Part shown: one piece after another, positions 40,425 through 53,000 of the stretch
Position numbering within the stretch: position 1 is the first letter of the stretch
Layout of the letters: the number at the start of each line of letters is the position of its first letter
Assembly (NCBI GenBank): GCA_938044775.1
Contig: CALIOE010000005.1
Span: forward strand, 1-64,000
Source of the DNA: an uncultured Rhizobiaceae group bacterium
GTDB lineage: Bacteria > Pseudomonadota > Alphaproteobacteria > Rhizobiales > Rhizobiaceae
Length of the DNA: 64,000 nucleotides
Direction: 5' to 3'
Program-made: the position numbers and the translations under genes
The notes under the pieces: model-generated
Database searches by the model: none
What the model saw: only the letters and a program-made list of their open reading frames with translations
What the model was told of the DNA's origin: nothing

Positions 40425-41075
40425 ATGAGCATCGATGTCAAAATCTGTGGCCTGTCCACACCCGAGGGGGTCACCGCTGCACAAGCCGGCGGGGCGACGC
40501 ATTTGGGGTTCATCTTTTTCCCCAAGAGCCCGCGCAATGTTTCGCCAGACCGGGCCGCCGGACTGGCCGCCGGTGTCGGAACTGCAAAGACGGTTGCAGT
40601 GACGGTCGATGCTGACAACGATTTTATTGAAGAAATCGTAGCGACCATGCAGCCCGCTATGCTGCAACTGCACGGCACGGAATCGACGGAGCGCGTCAAA
40701 TCATTGCGAAACCGTTTTGGCCTCCCGGTCATCAAAGCTCTGGCCATCCGCGATCATTCTGATCTGTCAAAGGTGGCGGCCCACGATGGAGTTGCTGATG
40801 TGTTGTTACTCGACGCAAAACCTCCTGCAGGTTCAGATTTGCCCGGTGGCAATGGAGTTCGCTTCGACTGGGAGTTGCTGGAGGGTCTGAAAACGAAGAC
40901 ACCAATACTGCTTTCCGGTGGCGTCAATCTCGGCAACGCTGCGGAAGCGATTTCCTTCGTGAACCGCGACGATAACAGCATCTTGGGCCTTGATGTTTCT
41001 TCTGGTGTGGAAAGCGCTCCCGGTGTTAAGGATACCGCCAAAATCAAGACGCTTCTCGCCACCTGCTTCCGCTAA
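40425..41075 (+). CDS. trpF: phosphoribosylanthranilate isomerase
   Basis: [15 protein letters not shown]...[14 protein letters not shown]. Confidence 0.96.
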   Translation: MSIDVKICGLSTPEGVTAAQAGGATHLGFIFFPKSPRNVSPDRAAGLAAGVGTAKTVAVTVDADNDFIEEIVATMQPAMLQLHGTESTERVKSLRNRFGLPVIKALAIRDHSDLSKVAAHDGVADVLLLDAKPPAGSDLPGGNGVRFDWELLEGLKTKTPILLSGGVNLGNAAEAISFVNRDDNSILGLDVSSGVESAPGVKDTAKIKTLLATCFR

Positions 41076-41116
41076 AAAGGCAGAGCTTCGCGACAGGCAA
41101 TCAGAGAGATCGTTTC

Positions 41117-42334
41117 ATGAGTGTGCAGACACCCAATTCCTTCAAGACAGGACCGGACGAGCAGGGATTGTTCGGCATTTTCGGCGGACGCTTCGTCGCC
41201 GAGACACTCATGCCGAACATCCTCGAGCTGGATGCCGCCTATGCAGATGCCAAAAAGGACCCGGAATTTCTGTCGGAACTGGAGAGTCTGAACAAGCACT
41301 ACACTGGCCGGCCAAGCCCGCTCTATTTTGCTGAGCGGCTCACCAATCATCTCGGCGGCGCAAAGGTCTATTTTAAGCGTGATGAGCTGAACCACACCGG
41401 TAGTCACAAGATCAACAATTGCCTCGGCCAGATCCTGCTGGCCCGTCGGATGGGCAAAACCCGCATTATTGCTGAAACAGGAGCCGGACAGCACGGCGTT
41501 GCGGCGGCGACGGTAGCGGCGCGGTTTGGCTATCCCTGCATTGTTTACATGGGTGCCAAGGACGTTCACCGCCAGTCGCCCAATGTTTTCCGCATGAAGC
41601 TATTGGGCGCGGAGATCACAGGAGTTACCGCGGGCGCGGGAACGCTGAAGGATGCCATGAACGAAGCTTTGCGCGACTGGGTCACCAACGTGGAAGACAC
41701 CTATTACCTGATCGGCACGGCTGCTGGTCCGCATCCCTATCCGGAATTGGTTCGTGATTTTCAATCAGTCATTGGAAAGGAAGCCCGCCAGCAGATCCAG
41801 GAGATGGAAGGCCGGCTGCCAGACATGCTTGTCGCTTCGGTCGGCGGCGGATCCAACGCCATTGGTCTTTTCCACCCCTTCCTCGACGACACCGATGTTC
41901 AGATTGTTGGCGTCGAGGCTGGTGGTAAGGGACTGGATGGGGACGAACATTGTGCCTCGCTCACTGCGGGTCGACCCGGAGTATTGCACGGCAATCGAAC
42001 CTACCTGTTGCAGGATTCAGAAGGTCAAATCGAGGAAGGCGCTTCGATTTCAGCCGGCCTCGACTACCCTGGCATCGGCCCGGAACATTCCTGGCTGAAA
42101 GAGACAAACCGTGTCGAATACGTGCCGATTATGGATACGGAGGCGCTTGAGGCGTTCCAGCTTTTGTGTCGACTTGAAGGCATTATCCCAGCGCTCGAGC
42201 CAAGCCACGCACTCGCGGAGGTCATCAAGCGGGCGCCAGAAATGAACAAGGATCAGATCATCGTGATGAATCTTTGCGGTCGCGGGGACAAAGACGTTCA
42301 CACCGTGGCCGAAGCACTGGGTTTGGAACTCTAA
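41117..42334 (+). CDS. trpB: tryptophan synthase beta chain
   Basis: [13 protein letters not shown]...[19 protein letters not shown]. Confidence 0.98.
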   Translation: MSVQTPNSFKTGPDEQGLFGIFGGRFVAETLMPNILELDAAYADAKKDPEFLSELESLNKHYTGRPSPLYFAERLTNHLGGAKVYFKRDELNHTGSHKINNCLGQILLARRMGKTRIIAETGAGQHGVAAATVAARFGYPCIVYMGAKDVHRQSPNVFRMKLLGAEITGVTAGAGTLKDAMNEALRDWVTNVEDTYYLIGTAAGPHPYPELVRDFQSVIGKEARQQIQEMEGRLPDMLVASVGGGSNAIGLFHPFLDDTDVQIVGVEAGGKGLDGDEHCASLTAGRPGVLHGNRTYLLQDSEGQIEEGASISAGLDYPGIGPEHSWLKETNRVEYVPIMDTEALEAFQLLCRLEGIIPALEPSHALAEVIKRAPEMNKDQIIVMNLCGRGDKDVHTVAEALGLEL

Positions 42335-42336
42335 TC

Positions 42337-43161
42337 ATGACCCAACGTATGACCAACCGTTTCGCCAAACTGGCGTTGGAAAACCGGCCTGCCTTTGTGA
42401 CCTATTTCATGGGTGGCGATCCGGACTATGAGACCTCACTTGAGATCATGAAGGGCCTGCCTGCAGCCGGTGCCGATGTGATTGAACTCGGCATGCCGTT
42501 CTCTGACCCGATGGCCGATGGGCCGTCCATTCAGGCTGCAGGCCTGCGTGCATTGCAAGGCGGGCACAATCTTCCCCGTACCTTCGACATGGTGCGGACA
42601 TTTCGTGAAACCGACGATGAAACACCAATCGTGGTGATGGGTTATTACAATCCGATTTACCAGTTTGGACCGGAGAAATTCCTGGCGACGGCCAAGGAAT
42701 CAGGCGTGGACGGCATGATTATTGTCGACTTGCCGCCAGAGATGGATGACGAGTTGTGCATTCCGGCGCTGGAGCGAGACCTAAACTTCATTCGCCTTGC
42801 TACGCCCACAACTGATGAGAAACGATTGCCGAAGGTGCTGACAAACACATCGGGCTTTGTCTACTACGTTTCAATCAACGGCATTACCGGTGCGGCGGCT
42901 CCCGATCCGGAAGCTGTGGCGGCGTCTGTGCGGCACATCAAGAACAAGACCGATCTGCCGATCTGTGTTGGCTTTGGTGTGCGAAATGCTGAGCAAGCGG
43001 CCAGCATCGGAATGGCTGCGGACGGCGTTGTTGTTGGTTCGGCTATCGTTTCAGCGCTTGCGGACAGTCTCGATGATGGCAACGCAACCAGCAAAACAGT
43101 TTCGGCGCCCCTGGAACTGGTTTCCCGGATCGCAGAAGGGGTGCGAGGTGCGCGCACCTGA
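42337..43161 (+). CDS. trpA: tryptophan synthase alpha chain
   Basis: [29 protein letters not shown]; start set at MTQRMTN. Confidence 0.97.
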   Translation: MTQRMTNRFAKLALENRPAFVTYFMGGDPDYETSLEIMKGLPAAGADVIELGMPFSDPMADGPSIQAAGLRALQGGHNLPRTFDMVRTFRETDDETPIVVMGYYNPIYQFGPEKFLATAKESGVDGMIIVDLPPEMDDELCIPALERDLNFIRLATPTTDEKRLPKVLTNTSGFVYYVSINGITGAAAPDPEAVAASVRHIKNKTDLPICVGFGVRNAEQAASIGMAADGVVVGSAIVSALADSLDDGNATSKTVSAPLELVSRIAEGVRGART

Positions 43162-43272
43162 CTCGTCCTAGTGTGTGGAAGAACAAATTCGCCTTCTGGC
43201 GAAAGCACCCTTGCGCCGTCATAATATTAGCTTAGCTATTGAAGGCACGGCTCATCCTCACAGGAAGTTCCC

Positions 43273-44268
43273 ATGAACTGGCTCACCAATTATGTCCGCC
43301 CCAAATTTGATTTTCTCGGCCGCAAGAATATGCCGGAAAACCTTTGGATCAAGGATCCCGAGTCGGGCGAAATGGTGTTTCACACCGACCTTGAAGCCAA
43401 TCAATATGTTGTGCCGAGTTCGGGCTATCATCTTCACATTCCGGCCATGGAAAGGCTGAAGTTTTTCTTCGACGACGGTGAGTACGAACTGTTTGCGCAA
43501 CCTCCGGTCGCCACTGATCCACTCAAATTCCGCGATGAACGCCGCTATACGGACAAATTAAAGGAGAATCGCAGCAAGACCGGCCGTGAAGACACCATCA
43601 TTGCCGGCTCCGGCAAAGTCTTTGGTATGGATGTGACTGTCTGCGTTCAGGACTTTAAATTCATGGGCGGATCGCTGGGAATGGCCGCGGGTGAGGCCAT
43701 TATTGCAGCAATGGAGCAGTCTGTGAAAAACGGGACCCCGTTCGTGATGTTTGCTGCCTCCGGCGGCGCCCGCATGCAGGAAGGCATCCTCTCGTTGATG
43801 CAATTGCCGCGCACCACGGTAGCCGTCCAGATGCTCCGCGAGGCCGGTTTGCCCTACATCGTGGTTCTGACCAATCCGACGACCGGAGGCGTTTCCGCTT
43901 CCTACGCAATGCTGGGTGATATCCACATTGCCGAGCCTGGTGCACTGATCTGTTTCGCTGGGCCGCGCGTGATTGAGCAGACGATCCGTGAAAAGTTGCC
44001 CGAGGGATTCCAACGCGCGGAATATCTCAAGGAACATGGTATGGTTGATATGGTGGTGCCGCGAACCGAATTGAAGGATACGATCGGCAGCCTTTTGTCG
44101 CTGCTGCTCAAGCGGGACCGACGCGCCGAGCCTCAGGCTGAAACCAGTGTCGCCGAGTCTGAGTCCGAGGAAGCCCAGCAACAAGAGTCAGAAAACGCCG
44201 CAAATGCGGAACCGGTTGAACAGACGGAAGGCATGATGCCTTCCGACGCCAAACCGGTCGCCACCTGA
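43273..44268 (+). CDS. accD: acetyl-CoA carboxylase carboxyltransferase subunit beta
   Basis: [14 protein letters not shown]...[18 protein letters not shown]...[28 protein letters not shown]. Confidence 0.96.
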   Translation: MNWLTNYVRPKFDFLGRKNMPENLWIKDPESGEMVFHTDLEANQYVVPSSGYHLHIPAMERLKFFFDDGEYELFAQPPVATDPLKFRDERRYTDKLKENRSKTGREDTIIAGSGKVFGMDVTVCVQDFKFMGGSLGMAAGEAIIAAMEQSVKNGTPFVMFAASGGARMQEGILSLMQLPRTTVAVQMLREAGLPYIVVLTNPTTGGVSASYAMLGDIHIAEPGALICFAGPRVIEQTIREKLPEGFQRAEYLKEHGMVDMVVPRTELKDTIGSLLSLLLKRDRRAEPQAETSVAESESEEAQQQESENAANAEPVEQTEGMMPSDAKPVAT

Positions 44269-44273
44269 TAGCC

Positions 44274-45635
44274 ATGGCCACCGGTGGCGGCCTGCTCGAC
44301 AGTATTGATGGGTTGGGAACTGCCGGTGCACTGATCGACGACCTCATGGCGATTCACCCAAAGGGTTTTGACCTTTCGCTGGATCGCATTTCAGAGCTTC
44401 TTGAAAAGCTGGGAAAACCGCAGCTCAAATTGCCGCCGGTAATTCATGTGGCGGGAACGAACGGCAAGGGTTCAGCAATCGCCTTTATGCGTTCCGTTCT
44501 TGAATCAGCAGGCCTGGCAGTCCACGTCCATACTTCACCGCATCTTGTAAACTGGCACGAACGATACCGGATCGGCCGAAAAGACGGTTCCGGGCAACTG
44601 GTCGAAGACAGCATGCTGGCCAATGCGATCAACCGGGTCGCGCAGGCCAATGGCGGCCGCCCGATTACGGTGTTTGAAGTTCTCACAGCTGTCACCTTTG
44701 TTCTGTTCAGCGAACAACCGGCCGATGTTTGCCTGATTGAGGTCGGCCTCGGCGGGCGCTTTGATGCAACAAATGTGATGACCGAGACTGCGGTTTCGGT
44801 CATCACTCCGGTGTCCATAGATCACGAAGCCTATCTCGGCGACACGCTGGCAAAAATTGCTTTCGAGAAAGCCGGTATTCTGAAGCGCGGCACACCGGTC
44901 GTCATCGGTCCGCAAGAGAGCGAAGCTCTTGCTGTTATCGAGCAGCAGGCGGCTCGAAACGGATGCCTGAAACTAACCGCAGGAGAAGACTATCAGGCAA
45001 TGCGCGAAAACGGCAGAATGCTGTTTCAGGACGACGACTGCCTGCTCGACCTGGCTCTGCCCCGCCTCCCGGGTGATCATCAGGTCGCTAATGCCGGAAC
45101 CGCAATCGCGGCTGTTCGTCTGTTTGCTGAGCGTCACGACATCGTTGTGACAAATGCCGCCATCGACAAGGGCATACAGAATGCTCAATGGCCTGGACGG
45201 ATGCAGCATTTGCCCCGTGGGAAACTCGAAGACCTGCTGCCCCAGGACAGTGACGTGTGGTTGGACGGTGGCCACAACCCCGGAGCGGCTGCCATGATTG
45301 CCACCCACATGGCCGATCTTGAAGAGCGCGATCCCCGACCTCTGATCCTCATCTGCGGAATGCTCAACACAAAAGATCCGGCGGGCTATCTGGGGTATTT
45401 CGCATCGCTTCTGAAACACGTCATAACCGTTCCGATCATTTCCAGTGACGCCGGTATTTCGCCGGAAGAGCTGGCTGCCAAGGCTGTAGAGTGTGGGCTG
45501 ACGGCACGTCCGGCAGCATCGCTCACGGCAGCGCTCTCGTTGCTCGCTCATGAATCTGAGTGCCGTATCCTGATTGCCGGATCGTTGTACCTGGTTGGCG
45601 ACGTGCTCGACCAAAACGGCACACCGCCGGACTAG
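44274..45635 (+). CDS. folC: folylpolyglutamate/dihydrofolate synthase
   Basis: VIHVAGTNGKGSAIAFMRSVLESAG...WLDGGHNPGAA. Confidence 0.95.
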   Translation: MATGGGLLDSIDGLGTAGALIDDLMAIHPKGFDLSLDRISELLEKLGKPQLKLPPVIHVAGTNGKGSAIAFMRSVLESAGLAVHVHTSPHLVNWHERYRIGRKDGSGQLVEDSMLANAINRVAQANGGRPITVFEVLTAVTFVLFSEQPADVCLIEVGLGGRFDATNVMTETAVSVITPVSIDHEAYLGDTLAKIAFEKAGILKRGTPVVIGPQESEALAVIEQQAARNGCLKLTAGEDYQAMRENGRMLFQDDDCLLDLALPRLPGDHQVANAGTAIAAVRLFAERHDIVVTNAAIDKGIQNAQWPGRMQHLPRGKLEDLLPQDSDVWLDGGHNPGAAAMIATHMADLEERDPRPLILICGMLNTKDPAGYLGYFASLLKHVITVPIISSDAGISPEELAAKAVECGLTARPAASLTAALSLLAHESECRILIAGSLYLVGDVLDQNGTPPD

Positions 45636-45755
45636 CCGGCCGCGGCGTGTTGTCGAGAACCGTGGCGACCAGCTGATTCACAACAACGTCGCAAAGCCCG
45701 GCCAACCCGGAAGGCCGCTACTCGTCTTATACTTCAGCGGATAGAGCGGGCTCGA

Positions 45756-46712
45756 CTATTGGAACCAACTGTCGACGGTCTGGGCATTCTCCTCGACCCA
45801 CTTCGCTGCAAAGGCGGCCGGCTCCTGTTTTTCGACAGCAAGAGCATAGGTCATTGCGGACAGAGTGTCGGTGTCGAGTGACACTTTTGCCAGCATTGCG
45901 GCGGCTTTGGGTTGGGCCGCCTCCAAAGAAACCGAGTAACTGACGTGCAGCGAGGCGTCATCCCAGGCAACGCCTGCGCTTGATTTCTCCAGCCAGCCTG
46001 GTGTCGGGGAAGGCTGAACAATCACCCATTGTTTGGCATCATGGGCGGGTTCTTTCAGGATCACCAGATCATGCTCGGTGAACATGTGGTGCGGGGTATA
46101 GCAGAAGAATACGATGTTCTTGTTTTCTTTGACCGCGTTATCGACTTCTTCCAGTGCCGCAGCTTCTTCCATCATCTTGAGCGTCATCGTTGCATCGTAG
46201 CCATAGGAATGGGCCCGTATCCTCTCGATGGGTGTAGAGCCCCATCCGTCCGCCCCGATCCAGATGTCGCCCGTTCCATCGCCATCGGTATCGAACTTCT
46301 TAGCCATCTCCGGATCTCTCAATTGCTTGAGCTCAGTGATACCGGTTCTTTCTGCGGTTCCCTTGGTGACGCACATTGCCTGGGTTCCAACAGCGCCGTT
46401 GGGATTCATTTTTATGGTTTTCTTACCATCAACATATTGTCGCTTGAGGTGATCAAGGTTGGGGAGCCAGGCTTCGGGATGAACGTGGATCGACCCGGCA
46501 TCCATTCCTTCGAATACCGCCTTGTTGGAGCCATTTTTCAGCTCGACCTCAAGACCAAGTTTGCTCTCCATCGCTACTTTCAGGACATGAGCTGTTGCCT
46601 GAACGGATGGCCAGTTGGGAACGCCGATGACAACATCTGCGGCCAGCGCCGCCGAACCAGACGTAGATATCGCGGTGGCACAGCACAGTGCCAGTAACAT
46701 TTTTCTTTGCAT
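45756..46712 (-). CDS. glycine betaine/proline-type ABC substrate-binding protein
   Basis: Signal peptide; VVIGVPNWPSVQATAHVLKVAMESKLGLEVEL; start set at MQRKMLL. Confidence 0.88.
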   Translation of the reverse strand: MQRKMLLALCCATAISTSGSAALAADVVIGVPNWPSVQATAHVLKVAMESKLGLEVELKNGSNKAVFEGMDAGSIHVHPEAWLPNLDHLKRQYVDGKKTIKMNPNGAVGTQAMCVTKGTAERTGITELKQLRDPEMAKKFDTDGDGTGDIWIGADGWGSTPIERIRAHSYGYDATMTLKMMEEAAALEEVDNAVKENKNIVFFCYTPHHMFTEHDLVILKEPAHDAKQWVIVQPSPTPGWLEKSSAGVAWDDASLHVSYSVSLEAAQPKAAAMLAKVSLDTDTLSAMTYALAVEKQEPAAFAAKWVEENAQTVDSWFQ

Positions 46713-47027
46713 ATCGAGCTCCTCCAGAAAGAGTGTGTCGATTAACGAAGTGACTCGGACCAGAGCCCATAACGTCAATCCTTCCACTGGTCATGCTACA
46801 TGAACTTCCGGATTTTCACAAAGCCGGGAGGCGACAGCAATTGCCGGGGAGTTACCAATACATTTGTGTGGAGTTCTTCAGTGCTTTCATGCGCGTTACT
46901 GCCGGCCCACAAGTGGCCTGGCTCTGCGATGAATGCGTTTGTTCAGGAGCCGATTTCGCTCACCAGAGCGGGGTTTGATTCCTGCGACAGGGTGGGGGCC
47001 GCCTGTTCCAAGGCGGCCCTGTTGTCG

Positions 47028-49151
47028 CTACATGTCCTCATTGAAGGCCTGTCCAACCGTGTGGCGCAGCCACCAGTCCTCGGTTGAAACACGCGCCCCA
47101 TCTCTGTCCATGACGTAGAGTGAGGGTGCTGCCCCGGCTTCGGCGGTAATCGTCACCATGTCGCCGTCAAACGACTTGAAGGTCGATTCCACCGTCTCAC
47201 CATAGGTCTGGCATTGTTCCATCAGGATGCCGACCGCGATCCTCTCGCCCATGCGGAGCGAGTCGTAATAGTCGGAATAATAGTGAACGCCTGCCATGTT
47301 GCGACCGATCGAGATGTTGGCTGCCAGCTTGTCGAGTTCGCCCTGGATTGTCAGGCAGCCTTCGAATTTGTCATCCATGACAAGAGCCGATCCGTTGTCA
47401 TTTGGAACATAGACGATCGGGTTGTCGTCCTTGTCCCTGAGCGGCCGCTCCACGCCGCTGTCGCAGTCTTCGAACATTTCAAAGAATGCCTTCAGCATTG
47501 TCACACACCCGCCGGCGACGGTTGCATGTCCGGCGCCATAGGCCGGGTGCATCGGGGAGCCTTCAGGGAATGCCATGGGCAGCAGCAAATTGCCGTCGTT
47601 AAACCCGTCTTCGTCGGTGTCTTCAGGCAGGCATGGCTCATCGCAAATGACGCCTCGCATGGTGATCATGGGATCGGTGTTCTGGTGTCCGTTGTGCTTG
47701 ATGACACCGTTGCGGATCGACTCATGAATCTCTGCGAACGTGTGCTGGTAGGCGTCCTCGGCACAACCCAGACTGCTTCCGTTTCCGACTGCGACAAGGC
47801 TTAGCCGTCCGCCCAGAGCTTCCGGGCGCGCGCGCCGGTGGTAGTTGAACTTCTGACGCCGCACTGCTTTCAGGCAGCGGGTGGCCACCTCTGTCACCAG
47901 CGACAGGATGTGGGGGCCGCCAAAGGTGGCAAAAGCATCGCGGTGTCCGGTCGGGCTTGGTTCGGGAAACCCCTTGGAATGCCGGGCGCCCATTCCCAGG
48001 AGGATCAGGCCGGCATTGAGATAGGCCTCGTAAAGCGCGTCAAAATGGACGTAAGTTGCCAGGTCGCGTGGCGTGGTGATGAACCGGCGCTGTTGCTCCC
48101 ATTTGTTGCCGGACTTAAAGTTGGCGCCGTTTTGAACGTCGAGCCAAGTCGACCAGTCAGTCATGAAGTCGAGGCAGTTTTTGTGGGTGATGGTGCGCTG
48201 GTCGATGATGAGCGAACCATAGGGAATGAAGCCGTCTTGCAGATCAAACTGGCTGTCCTCGCCCGGAAAGTTGGAAATGCCATCTCCTGATCCTGCTATC
48301 GAATCTGTCCCGATCAGCATGAACTGTGAGATATAGGGGCCAACAAGAGCGCCGGGCGTGGAGCCGCGAAATGCAGTCTGTGGCGTCAGTGGCGCATCAA
48401 GAGACTGGGTGCGGGCAAAACGTCGATTGCGTTCAAACTTGTTTAAGCCCGTTTTATCGGTATTGCAGGGCGTGGACGAGGTAATGTGATGCCCCTTGAA
48501 AAATGGCATCTTATTGAGACAGTCGACAACCTGTTTGGCCGACATGACAGCCTCTTTGGCTTTTGGGTCGGAGGCGCAAAGGCGCTTTCCGCCACCAGTG
48601 CAGATTTCGGTAAATGGCACGTCACGAAGCAGGGCAAGTCCATAAACTTCGGCCATCTCCGCGGCCAGCTCGCTGCTTCCGGTACGTGGCGCCGGTGCCA
48701 TACCCACTGCACCTGCATCAGGGCCTTCCAGTTCATAGACGTGTCCGGAGCGCGGGCTTTCCCAGCCGCGCCACTTGACCTCTTCACTGCTGTTATGCTC
48801 GCCATCGATGTGACAATTGAAGAGACCATCGCCTTCATGAGCGTAGGCGGTCACGACGTCCTTTTCAAAAAGTGAGGTGTCATGCGAGTTGATCGCGGTG
48901 ACAAAACAGCGGTAGTCTGCGGCCTCTTTCAGCAAGCCGTTTTTGTCGTGCAACAAACCCTTGGTAAAGTTGGCGGGATAGGTTGCCTTTTGACCCTCTC
49001 CGGCAAAGCCATGGTCATTTTCTTCGCCGTTGGCCTTGGTCATCGCCTGCGGATGCAGGCGCGAAATCTCCAGCGCCAGCGTGCGGATATGCTTGGCCAT
49101 GCGGGCGCGAGCCGAGCCGGATACTTCTGGTTCAGAATGGGGGATCTTCAT
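47028..49151 (-). CDS. vanadium-dependent haloperoxidase, algal VBPO-like
   Basis: KFNYHRRARPEALGG, HPAYGAGHATVAGG, IGRNMAGVHYYSDYYDSLRMGE; start set at MKIPHSEP. Confidence 0.88.
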   Translation of the reverse strand: MKIPHSEPEVSGSARARMAKHIRTLALEISRLHPQAMTKANGEENDHGFAGEGQKATYPANFTKGLLHDKNGLLKEAADYRCFVTAINSHDTSLFEKDVVTAYAHEGDGLFNCHIDGEHNSSEEVKWRGWESPRSGHVYELEGPDAGAVGMAPAPRTGSSELAAEMAEVYGLALLRDVPFTEICTGGGKRLCASDPKAKEAVMSAKQVVDCLNKMPFFKGHHITSSTPCNTDKTGLNKFERNRRFARTQSLDAPLTPQTAFRGSTPGALVGPYISQFMLIGTDSIAGSGDGISNFPGEDSQFDLQDGFIPYGSLIIDQRTITHKNCLDFMTDWSTWLDVQNGANFKSGNKWEQQRRFITTPRDLATYVHFDALYEAYLNAGLILLGMGARHSKGFPEPSPTGHRDAFATFGGPHILSLVTEVATRCLKAVRRQKFNYHRRARPEALGGRLSLVAVGNGSSLGCAEDAYQHTFAEIHESIRNGVIKHNGHQNTDPMITMRGVICDEPCLPEDTDEDGFNDGNLLLPMAFPEGSPMHPAYGAGHATVAGGCVTMLKAFFEMFEDCDSGVERPLRDKDDNPIVYVPNDNGSALVMDDKFEGCLTIQGELDKLAANISIGRNMAGVHYYSDYYDSLRMGERIAVGILMEQCQTYGETVESTFKSFDGDMVTITAEAGAAPSLYVMDRDGARVSTEDWWLRHTVGQAFNEDM

Positions 49152-49459
49152 TGATTGTCTCCTCATGGGGGTGAGTGCAACTGGTTGTGCCGACACCGGT
49201 GTGACTGCGGTGCGGGCATGCGATGTATGCGGAACGTTGCCGGCCATCCTGAATCTGGGGCACAGGAATGGTCCATGAGGAAACTGTCAGTGTAGGCGAG
49301 CCAAGTCTGTGATCTTTCGCACAAGTACCGCCGACTTAAATGTAAAAAATTGAAAGTATACTTGGAAAACAGGGTGTTTCGATTTTTTATGTAAAGTTTT
49401 ATTAGACAGGTGCCGGTATTTCTCCCGAAGTTGGCTCCTAAGATTCGGTCTGGGGTGTT

Positions 49460-49930
49460 CTACAGCGATAAAGCTGTCTGGTGTTTGAGTTGCCTCAGGA
49501 TCACATTTGTCTTGACGTTTGAAACACCCTCAAACCCAAACAAAAAGTCTTCGAGGAATGTGTTGTAGGCCTCGAGATCGCGGCACCGGACGCGCAGGTG
49601 ATAGTCGGCATCGCCTGTCGTTGCAAAACAATCCAGCACTTCGGGCCGGGTCAGGACTTTCTCGATGAAGGTTTGAACATGGGCGGCCTGATGCCGGTGC
49701 AGAACAACATGAACCATGGCATGAAACGTGAGGCCACACGCTTCCGGGTTGAGCAACGCGACGTAACGCTCGATTACGCCGGCCTGCTCCAGACTCTTAA
49801 CGCGGCGCCAGCAGGCCGATGTTGACATGGCGACCGTATTTGCAAGGTCCTGATTGGATATTCGACCATCGGCCTGAAGCGCATTGAGCAGCGGACGGTC
49901 CTCGTTGTGAATTGTCATACGTTCCGCCAT
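49460..49930 (-). CDS. Lrp/AsnC family transcriptional regulator
   Basis: DRPLLNALQADGRISNQDLANTVAMSTSACWRRVKSLEQAGVI; start set at MAERMT. Confidence 0.93.
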   Translation of the reverse strand: MAERMTIHNEDRPLLNALQADGRISNQDLANTVAMSTSACWRRVKSLEQAGVIERYVALLNPEACGLTFHAMVHVVLHRHQAAHVQTFIEKVLTRPEVLDCFATTGDADYHLRVRCRDLEAYNTFLEDFLFGFEGVSNVKTNVILRQLKHQTALSL

Positions 49931-50053
49931 GCTGAACCATCCTGTCATCGTTGCGCCAGTATTGGGAGAATCTACCAGATATTCGGCTAGATGTGAACAA
50001 ATAGGGAAGTTCTTCCTGCTCGATCGGGTTAGCCTGTCTTGCGAGGAGCCGTT

Positions 50054-53000
50054 ATGTCGATTCATCAGCCGAAATTCGAATCTTACCAACTCTCAGACCG
50101 CTACAATCTTGAAACCGGTCGGGTGTTCATGACCGGAACCCAGGCTCTGGTTCGGATATTGTTTGATCAGGCCAGACGTGATCGACTGGCCGGGTTGAGT
50201 ACCGGCGGGTTTGTTTCGGGTTACCGCGGCTCGCCGCTCGGCGGGCTCGACATGGAGCTTTGGCGCCAGAAGCAGCGCCTCGTCGACAACGGAATCGAGT
50301 TTCAGCCTGCGGTAAACGAAGACCTTGCTGCGACGGCCCTGCTTGGGTCGCAGCAGGTGGAGAGCGATCCAAACAAAAAAGTCGATGGCGTATTCGGTCT
50401 CTGGTACGGCAAGGGACCGGGCGTTGACCGGTCCGGCGACGCGCTGAAACATGGAAATGCCTATGGCTCGTCACCCCGTGGCGGTGCGCTCGTCGTGGCG
50501 GGCGACGACCACGGCTGCGTTTCGTCTTCGATGCCACATCAGTCGGATGCGGCGTTTCTGTCCTGGTTCATGCCGGTTCTCAATCCCGCAACTGTTTCGG
50601 AATACCTCGAATTCGGTGAATACGGGTATGCGCTGTCGCGCTACTCGGGCATGTGGGTTGGCTTCAAAGCCATTTCAGAGACAGTTGAATCCGGCCAGTC
50701 TTTCGACCTGCGGGCGGATCGCAGGTTTGTAGAACCGGATTTTATAGTGCCTGCTTCAGGACTGCACTATCGCTGGCCTGATTTACCCGGACCTCAAATT
50801 GAAGAGCGTATGGAGCACAAGAAGCACGCCGTCTTTGCGTTCGCAGATGCCAATCCGATTGATCGGTTGATACACCGCACTGAGAACGCCCGATTTGGAT
50901 TTGTCACCACTGGCAAAGCGCATCTCGATCTGATGGAGGCATTGCGTCTGGTGGGTCTGGACGAGGTTGCCTGCAGACGAATGGGCATCGACGTCTACAA
51001 GGTTGGGATGGTGTGGCCGCTGGCACGCAAACAGGCGCTCGATTTTGTTCGCGACAAAACCGAAGTCGTGGTTGTCGAGGAGAAGCGCGGCATCATTGAA
51101 AGTCAACTCAAAGAATATTTCTATGACTGGCCGGGCGACAAACCGGGGCGCATGGTCGGAAAGAACGACGAGAATGGTGATCGCCTGATCCCATGGACAG
51201 GCGAACTGTCGCCACTCCAGCTGGCCCCACTTATCGCCCGCAGACTGGACCGCGTCTTTCCAGAAGAAGGTCTCCTGCAGCGGGCAATCCGGCTGACCGA
51301 AGAACCTGCAATCCGGCTGCAGGTCGAGGGTGCCGACCGGACCCCGTATTTTTGTTCTGGATGTCCTCACAACACATCAACCAAGGTGCCGGAAGGATCC
51401 AGAGCGCTTGCAGGAATTGGTTGTCATTTCATGGCCAGCTGGATGGACCGGGATACATCTTCGCTCATTCAAATGGGAGGAGAGGGTGTGAACTGGGCGG
51501 CCTCTTCAAAATTCACCAGCAACGGCCATGTCTTTCAGAACCTGGGAGAAGGGACCTGGTATCACTCCGGCTCAATGGCAATACGGCAGGCAATCGCAGC
51601 GGATGCCACGATAACCTACAAGATCCTTTACAATGACGCAGTCGCCATGACAGGCGGTCAGCCAGTCGATGGGCCGGTCAGTGTGCAGGCGATTGCTCAC
51701 ATATGTCGAGCCGAAGGCGTCGAACGCATCGCACTCGTTTCTGATGATCCGGAAAAGTTCTCCAGCGCCGATTTTCCCAGCAGAGTCACGATCCACCACA
51801 GACGGGAGCTGGATCAAGTCCAGCGAGATCTTCGCGAGGTCAGCGGAGTGTCCGTCCTTATTTATGAGCAGGCCTGCGCCACCGAAAAACGCCGTCGCAG
51901 GAAACGCGGAGAGGCTGTTGATCCGGCGCGTTATGCGGTGATCAACCCGCTGGTTTGTGAAGGCTGTGGCGATTGTTCGGTGGAATCGAATTGTCTGAGC
52001 ATTGAACCGCTGGAGACTGAATTTGGCCGTAAGCGCCAGATCAACCTGTCGAACTGTAACAAAGACTTCTCCTGCCTGGACGGATTTTGCCCAAGTTTTG
52101 TGACTGTTGAAGGCGATGTTCGACTACGCAAACAGGGTGCTGATCTGGATCTCGAACGCATTGCCGTTGGTTTGCCGGACTGCGAGCCTCGTGTTCTTGA
52201 CAAACCTTATGACCTTCTGGTGACAGGCGTCGGCGGCACCGGTGTGGTCACTGTAGGAGCGCTGATTACCATGGCAGCACATCTGGAAAACAAAGGTGCC
52301 AGTGTCCTCGACTTCACGGGCTTTGCTCAAAAATTCGGCTCAGTGTTGAGCTATATTCGTCTCGCCGCCACTCCCGGTGAGCTCAATCAAGTGAGGATCG
52401 ATCGCCGCCAGGCGGATGCGCTGATCGGATGTGACCTTGTCGTCTCCTCTTCCCCCAAAGCGTCCTTCTGCTACCGGCCGGGAACCAGGGCGGTGTTGAA
52501 CAGTGCTGTCATGCCGACGGGTGATCTTGTGCAGCGGCGTGATGCCGATTTGCAGATTGATCGCCGCAGAAAGCTCATAGAAGCGACGGCGGGCAGGGAA
52601 AACGTTCACACATTCGACGCAAATGCAGCGTCTGCCAGGCTGCTCGGGGATCAGGTATTTGCCAATGTGATGATGCTGGGGTTTGCATGGCAAATGGGCC
52701 ACGTTCCGGTGTCGCGTTCGGCGGTCCTGGGCGCCATAGAACTCAACGGAATTGCCATTGAGAAAAACAAGGCTGCTTTTACGCTTGGTCGGGTCATGGC
52801 GTGGAAACCCGAAGCACTCTCCGGGGATCTGATCCGCTCGCAGGACCCGCCAACGGATCTTGAGACCATCGTTGCCCGCAGGACTGAATATCTGTGCGAC
52901 TATCAGGATTCCATCTGGGCGCGACGGTATAAAAACCGTGTCACGGCTTTTGCTCAAAACACCGCCGACAGGGGATCCGGTGCGCTCGCTGTTGCTGCTG

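Noticed and set aside
46995-47019. gggccgcc/ggcggccc hairpin just after the haloperoxidase stop
   Set aside because: No T-tract on the relevant strand, so not called as an intrinsic terminator.
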